From Virgisporangium aurantiacum (GTDB lineage: Bacteria > Actinomycetota > Actinomycetes > Mycobacteriales > Micromonosporaceae): DNA of 64,000 nt. The notes beneath the pieces are model-generated. The model ran no database searches and was not told the DNA's origin. It was given only the letters and a program-made list of their open reading frames with translations. A program made the position numbers and the translations under genes. The stretch lies in the NCBI RefSeq assembly GCF_016863635.1, contig NZ_BOPG01000082.1:1-64000 (forward strand). Reading direction: 5' to 3'. Positions 32,076-39,580 of the stretch are shown in pieces (position 1 is the stretch's first letter; the number at the start of each line of letters is the position of its first letter).

Positions 32076-33353
32076 GTGCGCACTGACGACGTACACGCGC
32101 GAGTACTCGAGCCGGTGGCGAAGCTGTGTGCGGAGGCCGGGGTGCCGGTGCGCGTCGGCGTGTTCCGGCCGACGGCGCCCGACGCGACGGGAGCGCCGCA
32201 GGCACCGGTCGCCGCGCTGCGGTGCACGGCCGACGACGACTCATGGGACGCCGTGGTCACCGCCGTGCGCGGCCAGCGCCGCAGCACCGGGGCGGGCGGG
32301 GCCGGCACCGGGTTTGCCCGCGACCCACGCACCGGGTACGACCTGAACTCGCCCGGCGAGCTGGTGTACGAGGTGCAGATCCGGGAGAACGACGACGGGC
32401 TCGGCGGGCACGGCCCGCGTCCCATCGTGGTCTTCCGGCTGTTCGAGCAGCCCCGCGCGGCGGCCGACGAACTGATCCTCTGGCACCGGCGGGCCGGCCT
32501 GTTCACGGTCGTGCCGCCGGTGGAGGACCCGAAGGCCCGCCTGCGCCGCGAGCGTCGCCGGTTCGAACACCGCACGACGGCCGCCGACGCGGCCGAGGTG
32601 CGGATCACCGACCTGCCGCCGAACCTGGTGGAGGCCGCGGCGGCCATCGATCCGGCGGCGCTGTGCTTCCACTTCCCGCGCGACCGTAGCGGCCGGTATT
32701 TCCGCAGCGTGGTGGTGGCGCTGGCGCGCGACCCGGCCATCCGGCCGCACGTCCGCACCCGGTGGCTCACCGCCCGCGCCGGCAAGGACGGGCTGGTGGT
32801 CGGCGCCGCCGACCTGATCTCGGCCAACCAGCCGCACCGCTGGGACCTGACGCCGTGGCTGTGGCACCGCGACCACGCCGGTGCCGCCAGAACCGAGCGC
32901 TGGCAGGTCGCCCGGCCCGACGACGCGGCTCCCGTCATGGCGGCCGTCGGCCGCTCGGCCTGGCCCGACGCGTTCGCCGCCGCGGGCGTGGCGGTCGAGC
33001 CCGACCTGGTGCGGATCCTCAACGGCGTGCCGCACCGCAGCTACCGGGCCGAGGTCACCGGCACCTGGGTCGCCAACCTGTACACCGGGTTGACCGACCT
33101 GGCGCCGTGGCGGCTGGCCGAGGCGTACCGGACCTGGCACGACGAGCGCACCCGGCACGGCCTCACCACGCGCGACCCGGTGGTGCTGTTCGGGCTCGGC
33201 GGCCTGGGCACCGCCCGCAAGCCGAAGGTGGCGCTCGACCACGGTCCGCTCCTGCGGCTGACGTACACCGGCGGAAACGCCGTACTCCCGCACGCGCTGT
33301 GGACGGTTCCCGCCGATCTCGCCGCCCATCTGTACGGATTCGCCCCGTACTGA
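32076..33353 (+). CDS. Hypothetical protein, unknown family
   Basis: A 425-aa protein from GTG 32076 in the best-supported frame (GC3-rich throughout). I do not recognise the family. No signal peptide, membrane span or known catalytic motif is obvious. Visible features are an early ARVLEPVAKLCAEAGVPVRV, RTGYDLNSPGELVYEVQIRE, HRRAGLFTVVPPVEDPKARL, DRSGRYFRSVVVALARDP, and a C-terminal half with HRWDLTPWLWHRDHAGAART and GTWVANLYTGLTDLAPWRLA. The mixed alpha/beta character with many Trp/Arg suggests a soluble cytoplasmic protein. It is divergent from argS and 41 nt upstream of the SARP gene, with which it may be co-transcribed. Confidence 0.7.
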   Translation: MRTDDVHARVLEPVAKLCAEAGVPVRVGVFRPTAPDATGAPQAPVAALRCTADDDSWDAVVTAVRGQRRSTGAGGAGTGFARDPRTGYDLNSPGELVYEVQIRENDDGLGGHGPRPIVVFRLFEQPRAAADELILWHRRAGLFTVVPPVEDPKARLRRERRRFEHRTTAADAAEVRITDLPPNLVEAAAAIDPAALCFHFPRDRSGRYFRSVVVALARDPAIRPHVRTRWLTARAGKDGLVVGAADLISANQPHRWDLTPWLWHRDHAGAARTERWQVARPDDAAPVMAAVGRSAWPDAFAAAGVAVEPDLVRILNGVPHRSYRAEVTGTWVANLYTGLTDLAPWRLAEAYRTWHDERTRHGLTTRDPVVLFGLGGLGTARKPKVALDHGPLLRLTYTGGNAVLPHALWTVPADLAAHLYGFAPY

Positions 33354-33394
33354 GGTCACTCGACAACGGGCGGCACCGTTTGGTCAGATAAGCG

Positions 33395-36247
33395 GTGCTC
33401 ACGTTCACGGTGCTCGGCCCGCTGCGGGTTTTCCGCGACGGTGAGCCCGTGTCGCTCGGCGCCAAGAAGCAACGCACCGTCCTCGCCCTCCTGATCGCCC
33501 GCGCCAACCTGGCCGTCGGGCTCGACGACCTGATCGACGAGGTGTGGCCGGCCGACCCGCCCGAGTCCGCGGTGGCCAACGTGCGCACCTACGCCGCCAA
33601 CCTGCGCCGGGAGTTCGCGGCGGCCGGCGCGCCCGACGTGCTGCGCCGCAGCGGCGACGGTTACCAGCTCACGGTCGGCCCGGCCGGCTGCGACGCGCTG
33701 GTCTTCGACGACCTGCGGCAACGGGCCGGCGACGCGCGCGCCGGCGGCGACCTGGCCGGCTGCGCGCGGCTGCTGGAGGAGGCCGGCCGCCTCTGGCGGG
33801 GCTCGGCGCTGGCCGGGATCGCGGTCGGTGCCCGGCTGCGCACGTACGCGTCGGCGCTCGACGAGGCGCATCTCGCCGCGATCGAGGAGCTGGCCGACGT
33901 GCGGGTCGATCTGGGTGCCGCGGCCGCGGTGTTGCCCGCGCTGCGCGAGCTCGTCACCGCGCATCCGCTGCGCGAGCGGGCGCAGGCGCTGCTGATGCGG
34001 GCGCTGCACCAGCAGGGCGACGTCGCGGCGGCGCTGCGGGTCTACACCGACGCGCGGGCGGCGCTGGTCGAGCAGTTGGGCGTCGAGCCCGGGCCGGCGC
34101 TGCGGTCGGCGCAGCGCGAGATCCTCACGGCCACGTCCTCGGCCGAGTCCGCTGCCGAACCGGTGCCGGCCGCCGGTGCGGCCCCGCCCCCGGCTCCGGT
34201 GACGCCCGCGCAACTGCCCGGTGACCTGCCCGCGTTCACCGGCCGGGCCGGTCAGCTGCGGCAACTCGACGAGGCGCTGGCCACCTCCCGGAACGCGGGC
34301 GCGAGCGCGGTGCTCATCACCACGATCGCCGGCACGGCCGGCGTCGGGAAGACGGCGTTGGCGGTGCACTGGGCGCACCGCGTCCGCGACACGTTTCCCC
34401 ACGGCCAGCTGTACGTGAACCTGCGCGGGTTCGACCCGAGCGGTCCGCCGCTGGGCGCGGCCGAGGCGCTGCACGGGTTCCTCGACGCGCTGGGCGTCGC
34501 GCCCGAGCGGGTCCCGCGCGACCTCGCCGAGCGGGCCGCCCTGTACCGCAGCCTGCTGGCCGACCGGCGCCTGCTGGTGCTGCTCGACAACGCCCGCGAC
34601 GCGGAGCAGGTGCGTCCGCTGTTGCCGGGTACCCCGTCGTGCCTGGCCGTGATCACCGGCCGGGGCGACCTGACCGGCCTGGTCGTTACCGAGGGCGCCG
34701 TGCCCGTGATGCTCGACGTGCTACCGCCGCACGAGGCGAACGCGTTGCTGGTGCGGCGGATCGGTGCCCGGCGGCTGGCGGCCGAACCGGAGGCCGCCGA
34801 GGAGATCGTCACCCGGTGCGCCCGGCTGCCGCTGGCGCTCGCGGTGGTGGCGGCCCGCGCCGCGCTGCGGGCCGACCTGTCGCTCTCCGACATCGCGGCG
34901 GAGCTGCGCGCGGCCAGCCTCGCCCCGTTCAAGCAGGCCGACCCGGCCACCGACCTCCGCTCGGTGTTCTCCTGCTCGTACCGCGCGCTCGACCCGGCGC
35001 CGGCCCGGGTGTTCCGGCTGCTCGGCGTCACCCCGGGTCCCGACATCGGGCTGCCGGCGGTGGCCAGCCTCGCCGGCTACCCGGTCGAGCAGGCGAAGGA
35101 GGCGCTGGCCGAGCTGGTGGCGGCGAACCTCGTCGTGGCGCTGCCGGGCGGCCGGTACGGGCTGCACGACCTGCTCCGCGCGTACGCCCGGGAGCTCGTT
35201 GGCGCCGGTGAGGCGGAGCCGGCCCTGCGGCGCCTGGTCGACCACTACACGCACATGGCCGACGCCGGATCGCGGCTGCTGCACAGCCGGCGCGGCCACG
35301 ACCCGTTGCCCGATCTGCTGCCCGGTGCGGTGCCACCGGCCCTCGCCGACGCCGCAGACGCGCTGCGGTGGTTCGCTGCCGAGCGTCCACTGCTTGTCGA
35401 CGCCGTGCGCACCGCGGCGCGCAACGGGCCGCCGCCCGCCGCGTGGAATCTGGCGCTGGCCATGTATGTGTTCTTCTACCGGCAGGGCTACCTGCCGGAG
35501 GCGGTCGACGCGTTGCGGGCCGCGCTGGGAGCCGCGCGCGCCGCCGGAGACCGGAGCGCGGAGGCCCGGCTGCGGCGGTCGCTCGCCGGGATGTACGTGA
35601 AGCTGGGACGCATCGCCGAGGCCAGCGACGAGCTCCGCACCACGGCCGACCTGTTCGAGGAGGTCGGCGACCGGTTGGAGCGGGCGCACACGCAGGGCAC
35701 GCTGGCGCAGCTGAACCACTCGGTCGGCGAGCTCGACCGGGCGCTGTCGTACGCCGAGGTGGCCCGGGAGCTGTACCGCGAGGTCGGGCACCGCAACGGC
35801 GAGGCCCGCACCCTGAACGCGATCGGCTGGATCCACGCCCAGCGCGGCGAGTTCGAGTCGGCGTTGACGTTCTGCACCGGCGCGCTCGACCTGCACCGCG
35901 CCGGCGACAACCACGTCGACGCGGCGCACGCGTGGGACAGCCTCGGATTCGTGCAGCACCAACTCGGGCGGCACGCGGAGGCGGTGGCGAGCTTCGAGCA
36001 GGCGTTGGCCAGTTTCCGCGGGGCGGGCGACCGCTACGAGGAGGCGTCGACCCTGGAGAACCTGGGCGCCGTGTACGCCGACACCGGCGACGTCGCCGCC
36101 GCCGAAACTGTGTGGCGGCGCGCCGCCACGATTCTCGACGACCTCGGCCACCCGGCGGCGGTCAAGGTCAGGGACAGGTTGGCCAACCTCCCGCAGGAGC
36201 CGACCACCCCCGTTACTAGCTCCGGGTCGGCTCTGAAACCAACCTAA
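33395..36247 (+). CDS. SARP/AfsR-type regulator: wHTH-BTAD-NB-ARC-TPR
   Basis: A 950-aa second SARP in the window, from GTG 33395. It opens LTFTVLGPLRVFRDGEPVSL with KKQRTVLALLIARANLAVGL and LIDEVWPADPPESAVANVRT (winged helix). BTAD follows with LRELVTAHPLRERAQALLMR and ARAALVEQLGVEPGPALRS. NB-ARC: Walker A GTAGVGKTALAVHWA, Walker B RRLLVLLDNARD, ARLPLALAVVAARAAL. The TPRs begin near residue 690 and end with AVASFEQALASFRGAGDRYE. In Streptomyces AfsR phosphorylation and ATP hydrolysis modulate activity. No biosynthetic cluster is adjacent; the nearest possible targets are the unknown gene upstream and the LLM oxidoreductase. Confidence 0.9.
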   Translation: MLTFTVLGPLRVFRDGEPVSLGAKKQRTVLALLIARANLAVGLDDLIDEVWPADPPESAVANVRTYAANLRREFAAAGAPDVLRRSGDGYQLTVGPAGCDALVFDDLRQRAGDARAGGDLAGCARLLEEAGRLWRGSALAGIAVGARLRTYASALDEAHLAAIEELADVRVDLGAAAAVLPALRELVTAHPLRERAQALLMRALHQQGDVAAALRVYTDARAALVEQLGVEPGPALRSAQREILTATSSAESAAEPVPAAGAAPPPAPVTPAQLPGDLPAFTGRAGQLRQLDEALATSRNAGASAVLITTIAGTAGVGKTALAVHWAHRVRDTFPHGQLYVNLRGFDPSGPPLGAAEALHGFLDALGVAPERVPRDLAERAALYRSLLADRRLLVLLDNARDAEQVRPLLPGTPSCLAVITGRGDLTGLVVTEGAVPVMLDVLPPHEANALLVRRIGARRLAAEPEAAEEIVTRCARLPLALAVVAARAALRADLSLSDIAAELRAASLAPFKQADPATDLRSVFSCSYRALDPAPARVFRLLGVTPGPDIGLPAVASLAGYPVEQAKEALAELVAANLVVALPGGRYGLHDLLRAYARELVGAGEAEPALRRLVDHYTHMADAGSRLLHSRRGHDPLPDLLPGAVPPALADAADALRWFAAERPLLVDAVRTAARNGPPPAAWNLALAMYVFFYRQGYLPEAVDALRAALGAARAAGDRSAEARLRRSLAGMYVKLGRIAEASDELRTTADLFEEVGDRLERAHTQGTLAQLNHSVGELDRALSYAEVARELYREVGHRNGEARTLNAIGWIHAQRGEFESALTFCTGALDLHRAGDNHVDAAHAWDSLGFVQHQLGRHAEAVASFEQALASFRGAGDRYEEASTLENLGAVYADTGDVAAAETVWRRAATILDDLGHPAAVKVRDRLANLPQEPTTPVTSSGSALKPT

Positions 36248-36276
36248 CGGACGGTGTCACGCCCACCCGATAGGTT

Positions 36277-37149
36277 TCATACAGGTCCGATCCCGGTGAG
36301 GCGCGGCATCACCTGTTCGGCGATGCCGGTGGCGAACTCGACCGGGTGCCGGTCGGGCATCGTCTGCAGTTCTTTCACGCCCAGTCGCGCGTACGCCTCG
36401 GCTGCGGCGAGCCACGCGTCGGTATCGAGCAGGGCCGGTTGGGTCACCAGCACGGTCTTCTCGATGCTGTCGTAGTCGCGGCCCTCGGCCTCGCAGTGGC
36501 TGCGGAGAACGTCGAACTTGTGCGCCACGTCGGCGGTGTCGAGCCCACCGAACACGTTGCACGCGTCGGCATACTTGGCCACCAGCCGCAGCGTCTTCTT
36601 CTCGCCGCCCCCACCGATCAGGATCTTCGGCTTCCTGATGTTCTGCGGCGAGTTGCGGGTCTCCGCGAGGTCGTAGTGCCGCCCCTTGTAGGGCCCGTTG
36701 TCGTCGCTCCACATCTGCAGGCAGATCTGGAGCGTCTCCTCCAGCCGCTCGAACCGCTCCGCCACCGGTACCACCGGCACGCCGAGCCCGCGCTGCTCCC
36801 GCTCGTACCAGGAGGCGCCGATGCCCAGCCGCGCCCGTCCCTGCGACAGGATGTCGAGCGTGGTGACAATCTTGGCCAGCAGGCCCGGGTGCCGGTACAT
36901 CACGCCGGTCACCATGAGGCCGAGCGTCATCCGCTCGGTCTTGGCGGCCACGTAGCCGAGGGTCGTGTACCCCTCGAGCATCGGCTCGTCGACGTCGGCC
37001 ATGCCTTCCATCTGGAAGAAGTGGTCCATCACCGTGAACGAGGACGCGCCCGCCTCCTCGACGATCCGCGCCGTCTCAGCCAGCGTCGGCGCGATCGCGG
37101 CCGGGTCGGCGGGGGTCGTGTAGTTCCAGTAGTGCACTCCCAGCTTCAT
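36277..37149 (-). CDS. LLM-class F420-dependent oxidoreductase
   Basis: A 290-aa luciferase-like monooxygenase-fold protein, MKLGVHYWNYTTPADPAAIA at the start. It has SSFTVMDHFFQMEGM, then LEGYTTLGYVAAKTERMTLG, VTGVMYRHPGLLAKIVTTLD and LDILSQGRARLGIGASWYER, a set typical of F420-dependent LLM proteins (TIGR03560 type). It then has NSPQNIRKPKILIGGGGEKK and CNVFGGLDTADVAHKFDVLR. The substrate is unknown. It is convergent with the SARP gene; the 29 nt between them hold only a weak inverted repeat. Confidence 0.9.
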   Translation of the reverse strand: MKLGVHYWNYTTPADPAAIAPTLAETARIVEEAGASSFTVMDHFFQMEGMADVDEPMLEGYTTLGYVAAKTERMTLGLMVTGVMYRHPGLLAKIVTTLDILSQGRARLGIGASWYEREQRGLGVPVVPVAERFERLEETLQICLQMWSDDNGPYKGRHYDLAETRNSPQNIRKPKILIGGGGEKKTLRLVAKYADACNVFGGLDTADVAHKFDVLRSHCEAEGRDYDSIEKTVLVTQPALLDTDAWLAAAEAYARLGVKELQTMPDRHPVEFATGIAEQVMPRLTGIGPV

Positions 37150-37207
37150 GCGTCTGATTCTGCGCCGGTGCCCGGGCGGGCCGGGCCACTTGGTACGCAC
37201 TTCAACT

Positions 37208-37239
37208 CCCTGTGGATAACCACCGGGTTGTCCACAGGG
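37208..37239. promoter_or_regulatory. Inverted pair of DnaA-box-like sequences
   Basis: TGTGGATAA (37211-37219) is the exact complement of TTATCCACA, and TTGTCCACA (37228-37236) matches the actinobacterial DnaA-box form. With their flanks they form the inverted repeat CCCTGTGGA/TCCACAGGG. The pair lies 40 nt upstream of the DUF559 gene. This is not an origin: no dnaA, dnaN or box cluster is near. Confidence 0.55.
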
Positions 37240-37278
37240 CCTTTCGGGGCTGTGGGCAGTGGCCGATCCTCGACTCCC

Positions 37279-38223
37279 GTGTGGGATCAACAGGCTGGCA
37301 TCCTCACCCGCCGGCAGGCTCTCGCCGCTGGCCTCACCGACGAGGCGATCGATGCCCAGGTCGGTGCCGCCCGCTGGCAACGCGTCTATCCGGGTGTCCT
37401 GGCCACCTTCAGCGGGCCGGTGGGCCGGGAGGCGCAGTTGTGGGCCGCCGTCCTGTTCGCGGGGACAGGTGCCGTGCTGAGTCACGAAACAGCCGCCGAA
37501 CTGCATAAATTGGTCAGCGAGCCGGCCGAGGTGGTCCACATCTCGATTCCGGTCGGGCGAAGCGTCCGCGCCCGCCCGGGGATCGTGCTCCACCGGTCCA
37601 GGAACGTGGAGCGATTGCGGCACCCGGTTCTCGAACCGCCACGTACAAAACTGGAGGAAACCGTCCTCGACCTCACCCAGACGAGCCCCGACCTCGATTC
37701 GGCGATTGGCTGGCTCGTGAAGGCGGTCGCGTCTCGACGGACAACGGCGACGCGCCTGTTGGAGGCGCTGACGGCCCGGCACCGCGTGCGATGGCGGCGA
37801 GAGCTGACCAACGCACTCTCCGATGTGGCAGATGGTTGCCATTCGATGCTCGAACTGCGGTACGCCCGTGCGGTGGAACGCGCCCATCGATTGCCCCACG
37901 GCTGTCGGCAACGAAGGCGCGGGTCCTGGTACGACGACGTCGCCTACATCGACTTCGGAGTGCTGGTGGAACTCGACGGAAGAGCCGCGCACGCGGGTGA
38001 GCGGGTGTTTCGTGACCATCGGCGGGACAACGCGGCGGTGTTGAGCGGTGCGAAGGTCCTCCGTTACGGCCTCGCCGACGTAACCCGGCGCCCGTGCGTC
38101 GTCGCCGGTGAGGTGGCAACGGTGCTGCGATCCGCCGGCTGGGTGGGTCATCCTCGCAGTTGCGGGCCGGGATGCCCGCTACCGCAACAACGCGGTGATT
38201 CACCCGTGCCCCGACACGGGTGA
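37279..38223 (+). CDS. AbiEi-like antitoxin-domain protein with C-terminal DUF559 (Vsr-like) nuclease fold
   Basis: A 314-aa protein from GTG 37279. The N-terminal wHTH reads GILTRRQALAAGLTDEAIDA with VGAARWQRVYPGVLATFSGP, as in proteins annotated type IV TA AbiEi family antitoxin domain. The middle has GTGAVLSHETAAELHKLV and PRTKLEETVLDLTQTSPDLD. The C-terminal DUF559 nuclease-like part has [40 protein letters not shown] (the E-x-D/E-L-D strand) and RVFRDHRRDNAAVLSGAKVL. It is solitary, with no AbiEii partner, as usual for this widespread actinobacterial family. The function is unproven. Inverted DnaA-like boxes lie just upstream. Confidence 0.8.
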   Translation: MWDQQAGILTRRQALAAGLTDEAIDAQVGAARWQRVYPGVLATFSGPVGREAQLWAAVLFAGTGAVLSHETAAELHKLVSEPAEVVHISIPVGRSVRARPGIVLHRSRNVERLRHPVLEPPRTKLEETVLDLTQTSPDLDSAIGWLVKAVASRRTTATRLLEALTARHRVRWRRELTNALSDVADGCHSMLELRYARAVERAHRLPHGCRQRRRGSWYDDVAYIDFGVLVELDGRAAHAGERVFRDHRRDNAAVLSGAKVLRYGLADVTRRPCVVAGEVATVLRSAGWVGHPRSCGPGCPLPQQRGDSPVPRHG

Positions 38224-38242
38224 ACAACCGCATTGTTGCGGT
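38181..38242. terminator. Long near-perfect hairpin, bidirectional terminator
   Basis: Arms 38181-38208 and 38215-38242 are complementary over 28 nt with about three mismatches and a 6-nt loop; the inner CACCCGTG/CACGGGTG and the outer ACCGCAACAA/TTGTTGCGGT are perfect. It spans the DUF559 stop and the gap to the convergent DUF2786 gene. Confidence 0.65.
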
Positions 38243-38243
38243 C

Positions 38244-39500
38244 CTACGCCAGTTCGCGGCGGGGGTTCAGGTGGGCGCGGTCGGCGGCTGCGCGGCCGGA
38301 GCGGTAGCCTTCGGCGTTGCTGACGGTCACCTCGCGGTACACCAGATGAGGGAACGCGGCCCGGAAGCTCTCCTGCACCGCCTCGTCGCGCGCCGCCAGC
38401 ACCGGCAGCAGCGATCCGCCCAGCTCAGCTGCCGCCTCGCGGCCGGCCCGGTCGGAGGCGCCGGCCAGGCGTTCGCCGATGCGGGTGGCGTAGGCGGTCA
38501 GGAATGCCAGCCGGAACGAGCGGGTGCTGGAGCGGCCGTGCCGGTCGCGGCGGGAGCCTTCCGCCGCCAGCGCAGTGGTGGCCTGCACGAGCAGCGACGT
38601 GAAGAGCAACTCCACCAGTTCCAGGTCGGTGGGGAAGCCGAACACGGTGCACGCGCCGAGGGCCTTCGACCACACCGACCGGCACCGGTTGGCCCGCGCC
38701 ACCCGGTCGAGCAGCATCGACTTGGCCATCTCGTACGGCGCCTCGACGCCGATGCGCACACCGGCCGGTTCGGAGGACGTCGACGAGCGGGCGGCGGCGG
38801 CGACCAGGGCGGCGTCGATGCTGTGCCGGGCCATCAGCTCCTGCGCCTTGGCCGTGTAGGTCTCGGCCTCCTCCGGGAACGTCGTCGACTCCGCCTTGGC
38901 GAGCAGGGCACGGATGCGTTCGAGCGCCCGCGTGCTCACGTGGGGGTCCGCGGGCCGGCCACCGCGCACCCGGGGATCGGCGGCGGCCTGCGCGCTGCCG
39001 GGCGGTGGGATCAGCACGGGCAGCGGCGAGAGGCGGCGCAGCATGCCGACGACGTGCAGAGCGGTCCCGATGGCCGCGGCCCGGTCGACACCGCGCCGGT
39101 CGGCCCAGCGGTCGACCCAGTCCTGATCCGGGTCCCACCACAGGTCGGGCACCTGAGCCGCCCAGCGCGGGTCGACGACCGCGGCCGGGTAGTCGCGCAT
39201 CCGGAACGCGACCACGTCGTCGACGATGCTCGCCGCCGCCGGCCCGTGCTCGCGACGCGTGAACCGGGCAAGATCGGCGGGCTGCCAGCCCTGCTGCCAC
39301 AGCGCGTGGACCACGTCGGACAGGGTCGCGAGCACCGCCCGGTCGACCACCGCGCCGCCGCCCGGCAGGCCGAGACCGTTGGCAAGATCCTTGGCGTACG
39401 TCGCGGCCAACGCCCGGTCGCCGAGCACCGCCGGCGAGGACGCGACGGACACGACACCGAGGGCATGCTCGTACGGCGTGGCCTTACGGCGGTCACCCAT
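38244..39500 (-). CDS. DUF2786-domain protein
   Basis: A 418-aa protein. The DUF2786 core lies mid-protein: RALERIRALLAKAESTTFPE, then AETYTAKAQELMARHSIDAA. The N-terminal 170 residues are helical (DVVHALWQQGWQPADLARFT, RADQ-like acidic/Trp-rich VPDLWWDPDQDWVDRW). The C-terminal part has MAKSMLLDRVARANRCRSVW, ELVELLFTSLLVQATTALAA and RSFRLAFLTAYATRIGERLA, which are usual companions of DUF2786. The molecular function is unknown; related proteins occur on phages and chromosomes. It is divergent from htpG with about 80 nt between. Confidence 0.85.
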   Translation of the reverse strand: MGDRRKATPYEHALGVVSVASSPAVLGDRALAATYAKDLANGLGLPGGGAVVDRAVLATLSDVVHALWQQGWQPADLARFTRREHGPAAASIVDDVVAFRMRDYPAAVVDPRWAAQVPDLWWDPDQDWVDRWADRRGVDRAAAIGTALHVVGMLRRLSPLPVLIPPPGSAQAAADPRVRGGRPADPHVSTRALERIRALLAKAESTTFPEEAETYTAKAQELMARHSIDAALVAAAARSSTSSEPAGVRIGVEAPYEMAKSMLLDRVARANRCRSVWSKALGACTVFGFPTDLELVELLFTSLLVQATTALAAEGSRRDRHGRSSTRSFRLAFLTAYATRIGERLAGASDRAGREAAAELGGSLLPVLAARDEAVQESFRAAFPHLVYREVTVSNAEGYRSGRAAADRAHLNPRRELA

Positions 39501-39567
39501 GACCGGCCAGGTTACCGGTAGCGTCGCTCCCGGGCCGGTGCGGCCGTACGTGATCGGACACGTTTCG

Positions 39568-39573
39568 TATTGT
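39568..39573 (+). promoter_or_regulatory. -10 element of htpG, leaderless start
   Basis: TATTGT at 39568-39573 lies 7 nt before the GTG at 39581, the spacing of leaderless actinobacterial transcripts. No ribosome binding site precedes the GTG, which agrees. No HAIR or CIRCE heat-shock operator was seen. Confidence 0.4.
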
Positions 39574-39580
39574 GGTTCGC

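Noticed and set aside
33395-36247. SARP as sign of an antibiotic biosynthetic cluster in the window
   Set aside because: No PKS, NRPS, terpene or other biosynthetic core gene lies within reach; SARP-NB-ARC-TPR genes are common outside clusters.
37208-37239. Replication origin from the DnaA-box pair
   Set aside because: Only two boxes, no AT-rich unwinding element, no dnaA/dnaN/parAB nearby.
37279-38223. Complete AbiE toxin-antitoxin system
   Set aside because: There is no AbiEii nucleotidyltransferase partner on either side; only the antitoxin-type wHTH and a nuclease-like C terminus are present.
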